Shown here: positions 1-5,927 of the stretch, piece by piece | Layout of the letters: each line of letters starts with the position of its first letter | Position numbering within the stretch: position 1 is the first letter of the stretch | NCBI GenBank assembly: GCA_023436485.1 | Contig: JAEZIU010000047.1 | Coordinates: 1 to 11,663, forward strand | Origin: Bacillota bacterium | GTDB lineage: Bacteria; Bacillota; Clostridia; Acetivibrionales; DSM-1351 | DNA: 11,663 nt | Reading direction: 5' to 3' | Made by a program: the position numbers and the translations under genes | The notes under the pieces: generated by a model | Databases searched by the model: none | What the model was told of the DNA's origin: nothing | The model's input: only the letters and a program-made list of their open reading frames with translations

Positions 1-1241
1 AGAATATCCTCACTGTTAAGCTGTTCATTCCACTTGCTTATAAAATACTCCCTACTTTCCAATACTGCATTGAAAGCATTCACAAATGCCGTATGTAAAA
101 TCTCATCATCAATATGCCTATTCGTACATCCAATTTTTCCTTTTACCTTGTATTTACTACTACACCGCCAGATGCTTCTTTTCAGCCGTTCATCATTAGA
201 GTTCCACACCTTTCTTCCATAGACTCCGCCACAGCAGCCGCAGATAATCCTGCCTGCAAATGGGTTAGTGTTCGTAATATAGTCCATCTTTTGAATGTTA
301 TATTTTTCAGCATAAGCTCTTCGTCTCTCCCTCTCAAGCTGCACTGCTTCCCACATTTCCTTGTCAATTATCGCAGGATGGCTTTCTTCCACATAATATT
401 GTGGAACCTCCCCGTTGTTTACGACTCTTTTCTTTGACAGAAAGTCAACTGTATAGGTCTTTTGTAGCAAAGCATCCCCTTTATACTTCTCATTTGAGAG
501 CATCTTTCGTATACTGCTTTCGTACCACTTCGCCAAGCCGTTCCAATTCGGTACGCCATCCTTCTCAAGCTCTTTGACTATCCTATTTGGGCCTTTTCCG
601 TTCAGGTAATCAGTATATATCCTTTTAACGATTTTGGCTTGCTTCTCGTTTATGATAAGGTTTCCGTTTTCATCCTTGTCATAGCCCACGAATTTTTTAT
701 GGTTTACTGTTACTTTACCCTGTTCGAATCTTCTCCTGATTCCCCAGGTACTGTTCTCTGAAACAGATCTGGACTCATCCTGCGCTAAACTCGAAAGTAT
801 ACTGAGGAGGACTTCTCCCTTGCTGTCTAGAGTATTGATATTTTCTTTTTCAAATAATACCCCGATACCTAATTCCTTCAGCGTCCTTACAAAATTTAAG
901 CAATCAAGAGTATTCCTTGCAAATCTTGATATAGATTTAGTTATTATCATATCTATTTTTCCTGCCTTGCAGTCTTCGATCATTTTATTGAACTGTTCGC
1001 GCTTTTTAGTGTTTGTTCCTGATATCCCTTCATCTGCATATATCCCCGCCATTTCATAATCAGGGTGGTTGGTTATATAGGTCGTATAATAATTTACCTG
1101 GGCTTCGTAGCTTGAGAGTTGCTCGGCTTGGTCTGTTGAAACCCTGCAATATGCTGCCACTCTCTTTTGGTGTGTTTCTATGTTTTCATTATGCTGTGGT
1201 CTGTTTGCTCTTGCCGGAATAACTGTAATACTTCTTGCCAT
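1..1241 (-). CDS. Large serine recombinase, second of a tandem pair (3' end beyond the window)
   Basis: A site-specific DNA recombinase of the large serine (resolvase/invertase plus Recombinase domain) family, expected to cut and rejoin att-type sites for integration or excision. 413 codons are visible and the frame is open to the left edge. The catalytic motif YCRVST gives nucleophile Ser35 and Arg33. SISRFARN (103-110) is the conserved active-site arginine helix. The Recombinase (DNA-binding) domain lies at about 175-305. A zinc ribbon follows with Cys334, Cys337, Cys360 and Cys372, then the start of the C-terminal extension. The ATG at 1241 is preceded by AAAGGAG with a 10-nt spacer and lies inside the end of the upstream recombinase gene (53-bp overlap). 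It is clearly paralogous to that upstream recombinase, with long near-identical stretches in the catalytic domain. Family identity is certain; its specific sites are unknown. Confidence 0.93.
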   Translation of the reverse strand, partial: MARSITVIPARANRPQHNENIETHQKRVAAYCRVSTDQAEQLSSYEAQVNYYTTYITNHPDYEMAGIYADEGISGTNTKKREQFNKMIEDCKAGKIDMIITKSISRFARNTLDCLNFVRTLKELGIGVLFEKENINTLDSKGEVLLSILSSLAQDESRSVSENSTWGIRRRFEQGKVTVNHKKFVGYDKDENGNLIINEKQAKIVKRIYTDYLNGKGPNRIVKELEKDGVPNWNGLAKWYESSIRKMLSNEKYKGDALLQKTYTVDFLSKKRVVNNGEVPQYYVEESHPAIIDKEMWEAVQLERERRRAYAEKYNIQKMDYITNTNPFAGRIICGCCGGVYGRKVWNSNDERLKRSIWRCSSKYKVKGKIGCTNRHIDDEILHTAFVNAFNAVLESREYFISKWNEQLNSEDI

Positions 1242-2391
1242 TTTTTATTGTCTCCTTTACAATTGTTTGTTCGTGTATATTAAGCATGCTTGCAGCCTCA
1301 TCGTCTAATATTGTCCCCGGGCATGCAGATTTGCCGTTTTTTATATAATTGCTGCACTGCCATACTATTTTTCTGCAGTCTGCTTTGCTGTTCCAGATTC
1401 TGCGCCTTAATACTGCTCCACATTTACTGCAGTAAAGCATTCCAGTCAAGGGGTAACGGTTCTGGTATTTCATGTTGTCTTTGAAGTTTCCCTTTTCCCT
1501 GGCTCTTTTTACTATCTCTATTTGTACCTTATTCCATACTTCTTTTGGTATAATCGGAGAATGATTTTCTTCTACATAATAGCTATCCAGTTCACCCTTG
1601 TTCAGTACGGTACTTTTCTTTAGATGGTTAGGGATATAATATTTTTGAAGGAGTACATCACCCATATATTTTTCGTTTTTAAGTATTCCAAGGATTGTAC
1701 TCTCGCACCACTTGCCTCCGGCCACTGTAGGTATATTATCTGCAGCAAGCTGTTTTGCAATTGTGAATGTACCCTTGCCCGACAAATATTCTGAATAAAT
1801 CCTTTGTACTATTTTTGCCTCCTGCCGGTTTATCACCAGTTCGCCAAATTCATTCTTGTCATAGCCTAAGAACCTGTTTGTATTAATAATCATCTGTCCT
1901 GTTTCAAATTTCTTTCTGACTCTCCATTTTGTATTTTCACTTATGCTCCTGCTTTCTTCTTCTGCAAATGAAGAAAGGACAGAAAGCATAAACTCTCCGT
2001 CCTTTGATAATGTAGATATATTCTCTTTTTCAAATATAACCTCAATGCCTAATTCTTTTAGTTCTCTGACTATTTTAAGTACTATAGCCGTGTTTCTTGC
2101 AAATCTTGATATTGATTTAGTAATTATCAGGTCTATTTTTCTTTCCCTGCATAACCCTAGCATTTTCTGAAATTCTGGTCTGTTCTCTGTGGTTCCGCTG
2201 ATGCCCTTATCTGCAAAAATATCGACTAATTCATATTGGGGATTGGATGATATAAGATTTCCGTAATATGTAATCTGATTTTCTAAGGACTCGCACTGCT
2301 CGTAATTATCTGTGGATACTCTTGCATATGCACAGACCCGTTTTTTCCTGCTGATATTTTCCAGCGTAGGTTCTAATATTTTTACCCGCAT
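1189..2391 (-). CDS. Large serine recombinase, first of a tandem pair, short C-terminus
   Basis: A large serine recombinase of 400 residues. YARVST carries the nucleophile Ser26 with Arg24; SISRFARN is at 93-100; the Recombinase domain is at about 165-300; the zinc ribbon uses Cys321, Cys324, Cys346 and Cys357. The protein ends only about 43 residues after the last zinc cysteine. It therefore lacks most of the long coiled-coil or C-terminal extension usual for this family (about 450-550 residues), which the next gene does appear to carry. The start is well supported by AAAAGGAG six nt upstream of the ATG. The 53-bp overlap with the second recombinase in another frame suggests coupled translation and joint function, as with other paired serine recombinases such as CcrA/CcrB. 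Whether the short end is natural or a truncation cannot be told here. Confidence 0.93.
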   Translation of the reverse strand: MRVKILEPTLENISRKKRVCAYARVSTDNYEQCESLENQITYYGNLISSNPQYELVDIFADKGISGTTENRPEFQKMLGLCRERKIDLIITKSISRFARNTAIVLKIVRELKELGIEVIFEKENISTLSKDGEFMLSVLSSFAEEESRSISENTKWRVRKKFETGQMIINTNRFLGYDKNEFGELVINRQEAKIVQRIYSEYLSGKGTFTIAKQLAADNIPTVAGGKWCESTILGILKNEKYMGDVLLQKYYIPNHLKKSTVLNKGELDSYYVEENHSPIIPKEVWNKVQIEIVKRAREKGNFKDNMKYQNRYPLTGMLYCSKCGAVLRRRIWNSKADCRKIVWQCSNYIKNGKSACPGTILDDEAASMLNIHEQTIVKETIKNGKKYYSYSGKSKQTTA

Positions 2392-2430
2392 CTATTACTC
2401 CTTTTCATTTGAAATATTGATAAAAAGGAA

Positions 2431-2477
2431 ATTAAAAAAGACGCACTGCAGGATTGATTAAAACCCTACACTGCGCC
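2431..2477 (-). terminator. Intrinsic terminator after the lysis genes, before the recombinases
   Basis: On the minus strand a stem of about 13 positions (arms 2464-2477 and 2440-2452, 10 paired) with an AT-rich loop is followed directly by a run of six T (2434-2439) and more T. It would end the late lysis transcript, or act as an attenuator for the recombinase pair, whose Shine-Dalgarno begins about 30 nt further on. The stem has three mismatches, so efficiency is uncertain. Confidence 0.6.
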
Positions 2478-2487
2478 TGTGTGTTTA

Positions 2488-2516
2488 TTGTAAAAATATA
2501 TAGAACAGGATATAAT
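2488..2516 (+). promoter_or_regulatory. Sigma-A type promoter for a plus-strand RNA
   Basis: TTGTAA (2488-2493), a 17-nt spacer, then a perfect TATAAT (2511-2516). The expected start, about 7 nt after the -10, falls at 2523. That is exactly the first base of the closing stem of the structured RNA described next. It points against the direction of all genes here. Confidence 0.5.
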
Positions 2517-2524
2517 AGTCACAA
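2497..2524 (-). promoter_or_regulatory. Possible minus-strand promoter toward the recombinases
   Basis: TTGTGA (2519-2524), a 16-nt spacer and TATATA (2497-2502) on the minus strand. It overlaps the plus-strand promoter, so the two would compete. Transcription from here would meet the terminator at 2431-2477 before the recombinase genes. Match quality is moderate in an AT-rich stretch, so this is tentative. Confidence 0.25.
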
Positions 2525-2722
2525 GGTCGCTGTGGCAGCTTTACGCTGTCGGTGTTAGGTAGTAGTGATACCTGCATTGGCTTTCGGGTGTTGGTAGCAC
2601 CCAAAAGACATGGCGATCTTATTTAATTTTCATACACATATTAGCTCTGAAAGCCGTATTTAGCAAGTAATTCAGGTACTTTCGTGAAGCCTTCTACAGT
2701 ATTTGTTTACATCCTGTTCTAT
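2500..2722. repeat. 223-bp segment bounded by a perfect 12-bp inverted repeat
   Basis: ATAGAACAGGAT at 2500-2511 and its exact reverse complement at 2711-2722 bound the segment that holds the putative RNA. The left arm overlaps the -10 of the plus-strand promoter. No target-site duplication is visible outside the arms, and there is no room for a transposase. It could be a recombinase target pair, a small non-autonomous element, or a long-range stem in the late transcript. Confidence 0.5.
2523..2630 (+). ncRNA. Putative structured small RNA with a four-way junction
   Basis: The plus strand folds into a closing stem of 11 pairs (2523-2533 with 2610-2620, including three G-U pairs) around three hairpins. 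Hairpin 1 pairs 2534-2539 with 2545-2550. Hairpin 2 pairs 2557-2561 with 2569-2573 around a 7-nt loop. Hairpin 3 pairs 2586-2590 with 2598-2602 around a 7-nt loop and extends by CTTT/AAAG across one mismatch. The G-U pairs would be C-A mismatches on the opposite strand, so the fold specifically supports plus-strand transcription. A promoter sits in exact register upstream and a T-rich tail (ATTTAATTTT) follows the last stem. No plus-strand gene lies downstream, so it looks like a stand-alone RNA rather than a riboswitch. I do not recognise an RNA family. Pairings were found by eye, not by a folding program. Confidence 0.45.
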
Positions 2723-2765
2723 TAATTTATACTGAAAATGGTTTATATATGATGCTGTCTCAGCT

Positions 2766-3473
2766 TCATTTTGATAATATATCTGCTGTCCTTTTTATGA
2801 GAGTAGCTACATATTCGCCATTAACAGACTTCCCTTTTACCGCATTTTCAGTCCAGTAGTCAGGTGAAGTTATTATCCCAAGCTTGTTAAGTATATTAAT
2901 ATCGTTCTCCAAACCTGTATTTACTTTTTGAAATGGTATATTAAAATATTTCAGGATACCCTTTGCTATAACTGTACCAATTACTTCTATATTATTGATA
3001 ATCCAAACTGCATCTTCTTTGTTGTCATGGTAGGCTATTTCAATTAGTGCAGCAGGAGCTGCGGTGTATGCCAACTCATATAGTGGCTTTCCCTTTCCGT
3101 AATGGTTGCAGCCCTCCTTTACTCCCCTGTCCCTAGATGGTGTGTTAGGCTCTATTTCGGAATATACTGCTTTGGCAAGTTTTTCTCCGCTACCCCCAAA
3201 TTTATGACAGTATACCTCACAACCTCTGCTGTTTCCCGAGTCTGCGTTTGAATGTATGGCAAAATGAATATCCGGCTTTTTGCTATTACTGTCTGCCACT
3301 ACCTGAGCTAGTGTCATTTCGGGTTTGTTTCTGTATACGACAATTCCGTGCTGTTTCAGGACTCTTTCTGTTACATCCGCCACCTGATTCATTCTCTTTT
3401 CCTCAGTGCCATAATTGCCGACCCCGATATTCTTTTCCTGTGTTGATGGACTTAAATATATTGTTTTACTCAT
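2766..3473 (-). CDS. Phage endolysin, N-acetylmuramoyl-L-alanine amidase (Amidase_3 type)
   Basis: A 235-residue cell-wall hydrolase expected to cut the amide bond between muramic acid and the stem peptide after the holin opens the membrane. The Amidase_3 core (about 4-170) shows Glu24/Glu25 in GTEE (zinc ligand region), His74 in AIHSNAD (zinc ligand) and Glu145 in ALIEIAYHDNKED (catalytic glutamate). The first histidine ligand, normally in a GHGG-like loop after the first strand, is not visible: the loop reads LSPSTQEKN. Residues about 176-235 form a short C-terminal segment (KLGIITSPDYW), perhaps for wall binding or dimerisation. The ATG at 3473 is chosen because GGAGG lies 6 nt upstream; a start 15 bp further upstream would overlap that site. 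It overlaps the holin gene by 8 bp. Confidence 0.9.
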   Translation of the reverse strand: MSKTIYLSPSTQEKNIGVGNYGTEEKRMNQVADVTERVLKQHGIVVYRNKPEMTLAQVVADSNSKKPDIHFAIHSNADSGNSRGCEVYCHKFGGSGEKLAKAVYSEIEPNTPSRDRGVKEGCNHYGKGKPLYELAYTAAPAALIEIAYHDNKEDAVWIINNIEVIGTVIAKGILKYFNIPFQKVNTGLENDINILNKLGIITSPDYWTENAVKGKSVNGEYVATLIKRTADILSK

Positions 3474-3873
3474 TTTTGTCCTCCTCATTTATTTGTTCCA
3501 AGGCCCTTTTTAATTTTTCAGGTATCGGCAGGCCAATTTTTCCTATGTTCTCAAAAATACTGATGCCTTCATTTGATATGTAGAAAAAAATAACGGCGGT
3601 GCGAACTGCACTACCGTTACCGATTATGTATACATCTATTATGTTCCCGATTCCCACCAGAATGAAAATCAATATCTTTTTGAATATCCCCCTGAACCCT
3701 ATTTCACTAGAAAGCTTCTTTTCCAGTACTGCAACCATTATCCCAGTCAGATAATCGATTAACACAAATGCAAGCAATGCATACATAAATCCGTCTAAGC
3801 CTCCTAGGAACCAACCGACAAATACCCCTGTCGCTGTGAAGAGTGCCTGTATGGTTTGTATGGTCTCCTTCAT
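3466..3873 (-). CDS. Phage holin (phage_holin_4 / Cp-1 type)
   Basis: A 135-residue membrane protein that should form lesions in the cytoplasmic membrane and time lysis. Hydrophobic segments lie at about 12-27, 29-49, 66-85 and 88-101. The motif IDYLTGI (39-45) and the ending FENIGKIGLPIP followed by a charged tail are typical of this holin family; 135 residues is the usual size. AGGAGG lies 6 nt before the ATG. The gene sits directly before the endolysin and overlaps it by 8 bp, the standard lysis-cassette layout. Confidence 0.92.
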   Translation of the reverse strand: MKETIQTIQALFTATGVFVGWFLGGLDGFMYALLAFVLIDYLTGIMVAVLEKKLSSEIGFRGIFKKILIFILVGIGNIIDVYIIGNGSAVRTAVIFFYISNEGISIFENIGKIGLPIPEKLKRALEQINEEDKNE

Positions 3874-3918
3874 GTTTTTCCTCCTATAAATTTAATTACG
3901 TTTACATATAAATGTTTA

Positions 3919-5016
3919 TTAACTTGTCACTACTGTCTTTACATCCTTAAATGCCGATTTCAGCTTCCGGCTTAATGTGGGAAGGCTGTTTCCAAAAACG
4001 GCTTTAAGCTGGAAACCTCCGACTTCATATATTTCTGTTACCTCAGTAATCCTGCAGTCCATAACCACACCCCATTCCTTGTTCTGAACTGTTACTACAT
4101 CTCCAACCTCCCAATCCTTCTGATATTCAAAGGGTCCCTTTACAAGAACTTCGGCCTGAAATGAATATAGTCTCTTTAGCTCAGATAGCCTTACATTTCC
4201 CCTTTCTGTTAAGTCCGTTGTGTTTTCAACATCTCTTGCATCGACAAAGGTTACATACCTGTCGATACCAGTTTCAGCTGCACCCAGCATAACGATTTCC
4301 CTGTCTGCTCCTTCTCCTCTGCCTCCAACTACTGCATAGTTTGCATACCCTACTATACTCTCCACGTACTCCTGAGACTTTACATTTTCAAACTCCGGAG
4401 AAAAGATTACCGGAGGATTATTCTGCTGGTTTACCGAGCAGTCTTTGCCCTCAATTATGTCAAAGACCCACTTCTTTGAACTAAAATCCAAATATATCTG
4501 CCATCCCAGACCTGAGAACTGGCTTATCTGCTCTAGTTCCTCAGCCAGATTTTCATATCTGCTCTGCCATTTTACAGACTGTCCCCGGTTCAGGCTTGGA
4601 GCTATTATCAGGTTGGGAAAGGCCATTTCCGGTATATCAATACAATTCCTTTGGACATAGCTTTTCATGACTGCTTCAGCCGAGGCTTCCCGGATATCAT
4701 ATGCCTGTCCGGTCGGTGGGATAGTGATTCTCTGCTGCAATATTCCCCCAAGGGTACAACCCTTGAAGGTCACTATTTCTTCTCCACGCTCATTTGTCTT
4801 GATTTCCTTGTGCCGAATGATGCCCGCTTTATTTACGTCCTGTCCAAGTATGATTAATGTATTAATTTCAATATTGCTTGCACCTCTCGCCTTCCTATTA
4901 AGTACAAGCTCAAATTCCCCATAGGAATGGTATCTCCGGCAAAAAGAAAGGGAAAGATAGCTGTCTATCTCCCCCAATGGCTCAAGTGCTGGTGTTAAGA
5001 TTCGTATTGGTTTCAT
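3919..5016 (-). CDS. Siphovirus ReqiPepy6 Gp37-like tail/baseplate protein
   Basis: A 365-residue structural protein of the Gp37-like family found in tail modules of Gram-positive siphoviruses, probably at the baseplate hub or tip. The opening (IRILTPALEPLGEIDSY, then FCRRYHSYGEFEL) and the block GIIRHKEI...GCTLGGILQQRITIPP are hallmarks of the family. There is no signal peptide or membrane segment. In related phages this gene usually follows the Dit gene directly. Here five other tail genes and a membrane-protein cassette lie between, and it abuts the holin. The ATG at 5016 has only a weak AGG-type ribosome site, and a terminator lies just upstream, so its expression may depend on read-through or on its own unseen promoter. 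Confidence 0.85.
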   Translation of the reverse strand: MKPIRILTPALEPLGEIDSYLSLSFCRRYHSYGEFELVLNRKARGASNIEINTLIILGQDVNKAGIIRHKEIKTNERGEEIVTFKGCTLGGILQQRITIPPTGQAYDIREASAEAVMKSYVQRNCIDIPEMAFPNLIIAPSLNRGQSVKWQSRYENLAEELEQISQFSGLGWQIYLDFSSKKWVFDIIEGKDCSVNQQNNPPVIFSPEFENVKSQEYVESIVGYANYAVVGGRGEGADREIVMLGAAETGIDRYVTFVDARDVENTTDLTERGNVRLSELKRLYSFQAEVLVKGPFEYQKDWEVGDVVTVQNKEWGVVMDCRITEVTEIYEVGGFQLKAVFGNSLPTLSRKLKSAFKDVKTVVTS

Positions 5017-5037
5017 TTTTCTACCTGCTCTATTTAA

Positions 5038-5059
5038 TTTTTATTTTGCAAAATAAAAA
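5038..5059. repeat. Perfect 22-bp AT-rich palindrome
   Basis: Positions 5038-5059 read the same on both strands, centred on TTTTGCAAAA. It overlaps the T tract of the terminator next to it and lies 22 bp before the Gp37-like start codon. It could be an operator, a second hairpin of the terminator, or chance in AT-rich DNA. Confidence 0.5.
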
Positions 5060-5080
5060 GAACTCTTGAAATAAGTTCTT
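5051..5080 (-). terminator. Intrinsic terminator after the small membrane protein gene
   Basis: On the minus strand AAGAACT (5074-5080) pairs with AGTTCTT (5058-5064) across a 9-nt loop and is followed by TTTATTTT. The stem has only two G-C pairs, so it is weak, but its place between two genes transcribed in the same direction is meaningful. Confidence 0.5.
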
Positions 5081-5090
5081 ATTAGTAAAT

Positions 5091-5363
5091 CTATTTATTT
5101 CTTTTTTTATGATGTACCATTCTATGCTTTGGTTTTTTAAATGCTTTTATTCCACAGACTAAACATACGGCAGACAAAAACCCGCAAAATAGTAAGCATA
5201 AAATAAATGCGAAATATAATACTACAGGAGATACATTGTCAAATTCCATTTTATCTGTAAAAATTCCATATACACCTGCTACAAAAATAACTAAGAATAA
5301 TATTCCACTTAGTAAGTAGATACGGGAAGGCTTTGCATTCCCATTTGGAGTAATAAACTGCAT
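5091..5363 (-). CDS. Small two-helix membrane protein, probable phage moron
   Basis: A 90-residue protein not recognised as any named family. Hydrophobic segments lie at about 15-34 and 46-72, and the C-terminal tail is strongly basic (KKPKHRMVHHKKRNK), likely cytoplasmic. AAAAGGGG lies 7 nt upstream of the ATG. The gene is separated from the 52-residue ORF by 127 bp that could hold a promoter, and is followed by its own terminator, so it looks like an independently expressed cassette inserted in the tail operon. Such cassettes often alter the lysogen (for example superinfection exclusion), but nothing in the sequence shows that here. Confidence 0.6.
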   Translation of the reverse strand: MQFITPNGNAKPSRIYLLSGILFLVIFVAGVYGIFTDKMEFDNVSPVVLYFAFILCLLFCGFLSAVCLVCGIKAFKKPKHRMVHHKKRNK

Positions 5364-5440
5364 AAGTAACCCCTTTTCAATTCTAGTTGATGCTTCTTAT
5401 ATACTATTTTATCACTAATTACAAAAATGGAAGAATATAT

Positions 5441-5469
5441 TTAGTTTTAATATTGCCGGCTTTTGTCAA
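5441..5469 (-). promoter_or_regulatory. Weak candidate promoter for the membrane protein gene
   Basis: A perfect TTGACA (minus strand, 5464-5469) is followed after 17 nt by AACTAA (5441-5446), a poor -10. The position fits a separate transcription unit for the gene starting at 5363. The poor -10 keeps confidence low. Confidence 0.2.
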
Positions 5470-5490
5470 TTTTGTCTTGTTTTTCGTATC

Positions 5491-5649
5491 CTATCCTAAC
5501 TTGTTACTAATAGTATTTAAGATATCTTCCTTTTCCTCCGCAGTTAATGCTTTGTAATCTTCTATAATAAGTTCCACTGGGTTTTCCTCTGATATTATTC
5601 TGGACTGTATTGCATTTACAAATATATTCTTTTTCCAGATTGGCATCAT
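5491..5649 (-). CDS. Small phage protein (52 residues) after the tail-fibre genes
   Basis: Starts MMPIWKKNIF and ends in an acidic, helical tail (TAEEKEDILNTISNKLG). GGAGG lies 6 nt before the first ATG, and the start overlaps the upstream stop codon as ATGA, so translation is probably coupled. Short acidic-helical proteins of this kind commonly follow fibre genes in Firmicute phages. It is not the XkdX sequence type that I know. Function unknown; reality is supported by the ribosome site, ATGA overlap and codon use. Confidence 0.7.
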   Translation of the reverse strand: MMPIWKKNIFVNAIQSRIISEENPVELIIEDYKALTAEEKEDILNTISNKLG

Positions 5650-5909
5650 ATAGCACCTCCGATTATTGCAGCCATTGCAATGTTCAAGTCATTTATCTGC
5701 TGTTTTAATTTTTCAATCTCAGTTTGGTCAGCCACTAATTGCTCTCCATCCCTATAAAAATGCCCGTCCTTGTAGGAATCTCCTATAGCGACGGGTATGG
5801 TACCACAAATTATTGCACCATTAGCATATGCAAAGCTCTGATCTGCTATTATTATATTTTCCACCGTAGTTCCGTCTTGTGCTAGAACAACACATCTTAA
5901 AGCTTCTAT
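5646..5909 (-). CDS. Small tail-associated phage protein with apparent AUA start (87 residues)
   Basis: The frame opens after the stop of the glycine-rich gene and runs through EALRCVVLAQDGTTVENIIIADQ-type sequence to a helical end (EIEKLKQQINDLN, then IGGAI). The first canonical start is a GTG at 5864 with no convincing ribosome site, which would cut off a coding-looking N-terminus. A perfect AAGGAGG (5917-5923) lies 7 nt before an in-frame ATA at 5909, so I place the start there. The middle part (IPVAIGDSYKDGHFYRDG) resembles small proteins next to phage tail fibres (XkdW-like in position). Function is not established; it may be a fibre-associated or chaperone protein. Its stop overlaps the next start as ATGA. 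Confidence 0.65.
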   Translation of the reverse strand: MEALRCVVLAQDGTTVENIIIADQSFAYANGAIICGTIPVAIGDSYKDGHFYRDGEQLVADQTEIEKLKQQINDLNIAMAAIIGGAI

Positions 5910-5923
5910 AGTAAAACCTCCTT
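5907..5923 (-). promoter_or_regulatory. Strong ribosome binding site pointing to an AUA codon
   Basis: AAGGAGG at 5917-5923, a 7-nt spacer, then ATA at 5907-5909 (minus strand). There is no ATG, GTG or TTG at the proper distance in any frame. This decides the start proposed for the 87-residue protein. A single G-to-A change from ATG, real or from sequencing, would also explain it. Confidence 0.6.
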
Positions 5924-5927
5924 TAAA

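Noticed and set aside
114..437. A 107-codon plus-strand frame and a 61-codon minus-strand frame at the left edge
   Set aside because: Both are shadows of the second serine recombinase, whose own frame is open to the edge and carries all family motifs.
2523..2620. The RNA cloverleaf as a tRNA
   Set aside because: Two arms have 5-bp stems with 7-nt loops. However, the T loop lacks the TTCRA pattern, the D arm lacks GG, the closing stem is 11 pairs rather than 7, and there is no CCA-type end.
2500..2722. An insertion sequence or MITE
   Set aside because: The arms are inverted, but no target-site duplication is seen and nothing inside encodes a transposase; it is kept only as an inverted repeat.
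2392..2765. A known self-cleaving ribozyme or c-di-GMP riboswitch in the intergenic region
   Set aside because: No hammerhead CUGAUGA/GAAA core, and no match by eye to twister, pistol, hatchet or GEMM conserved bases.
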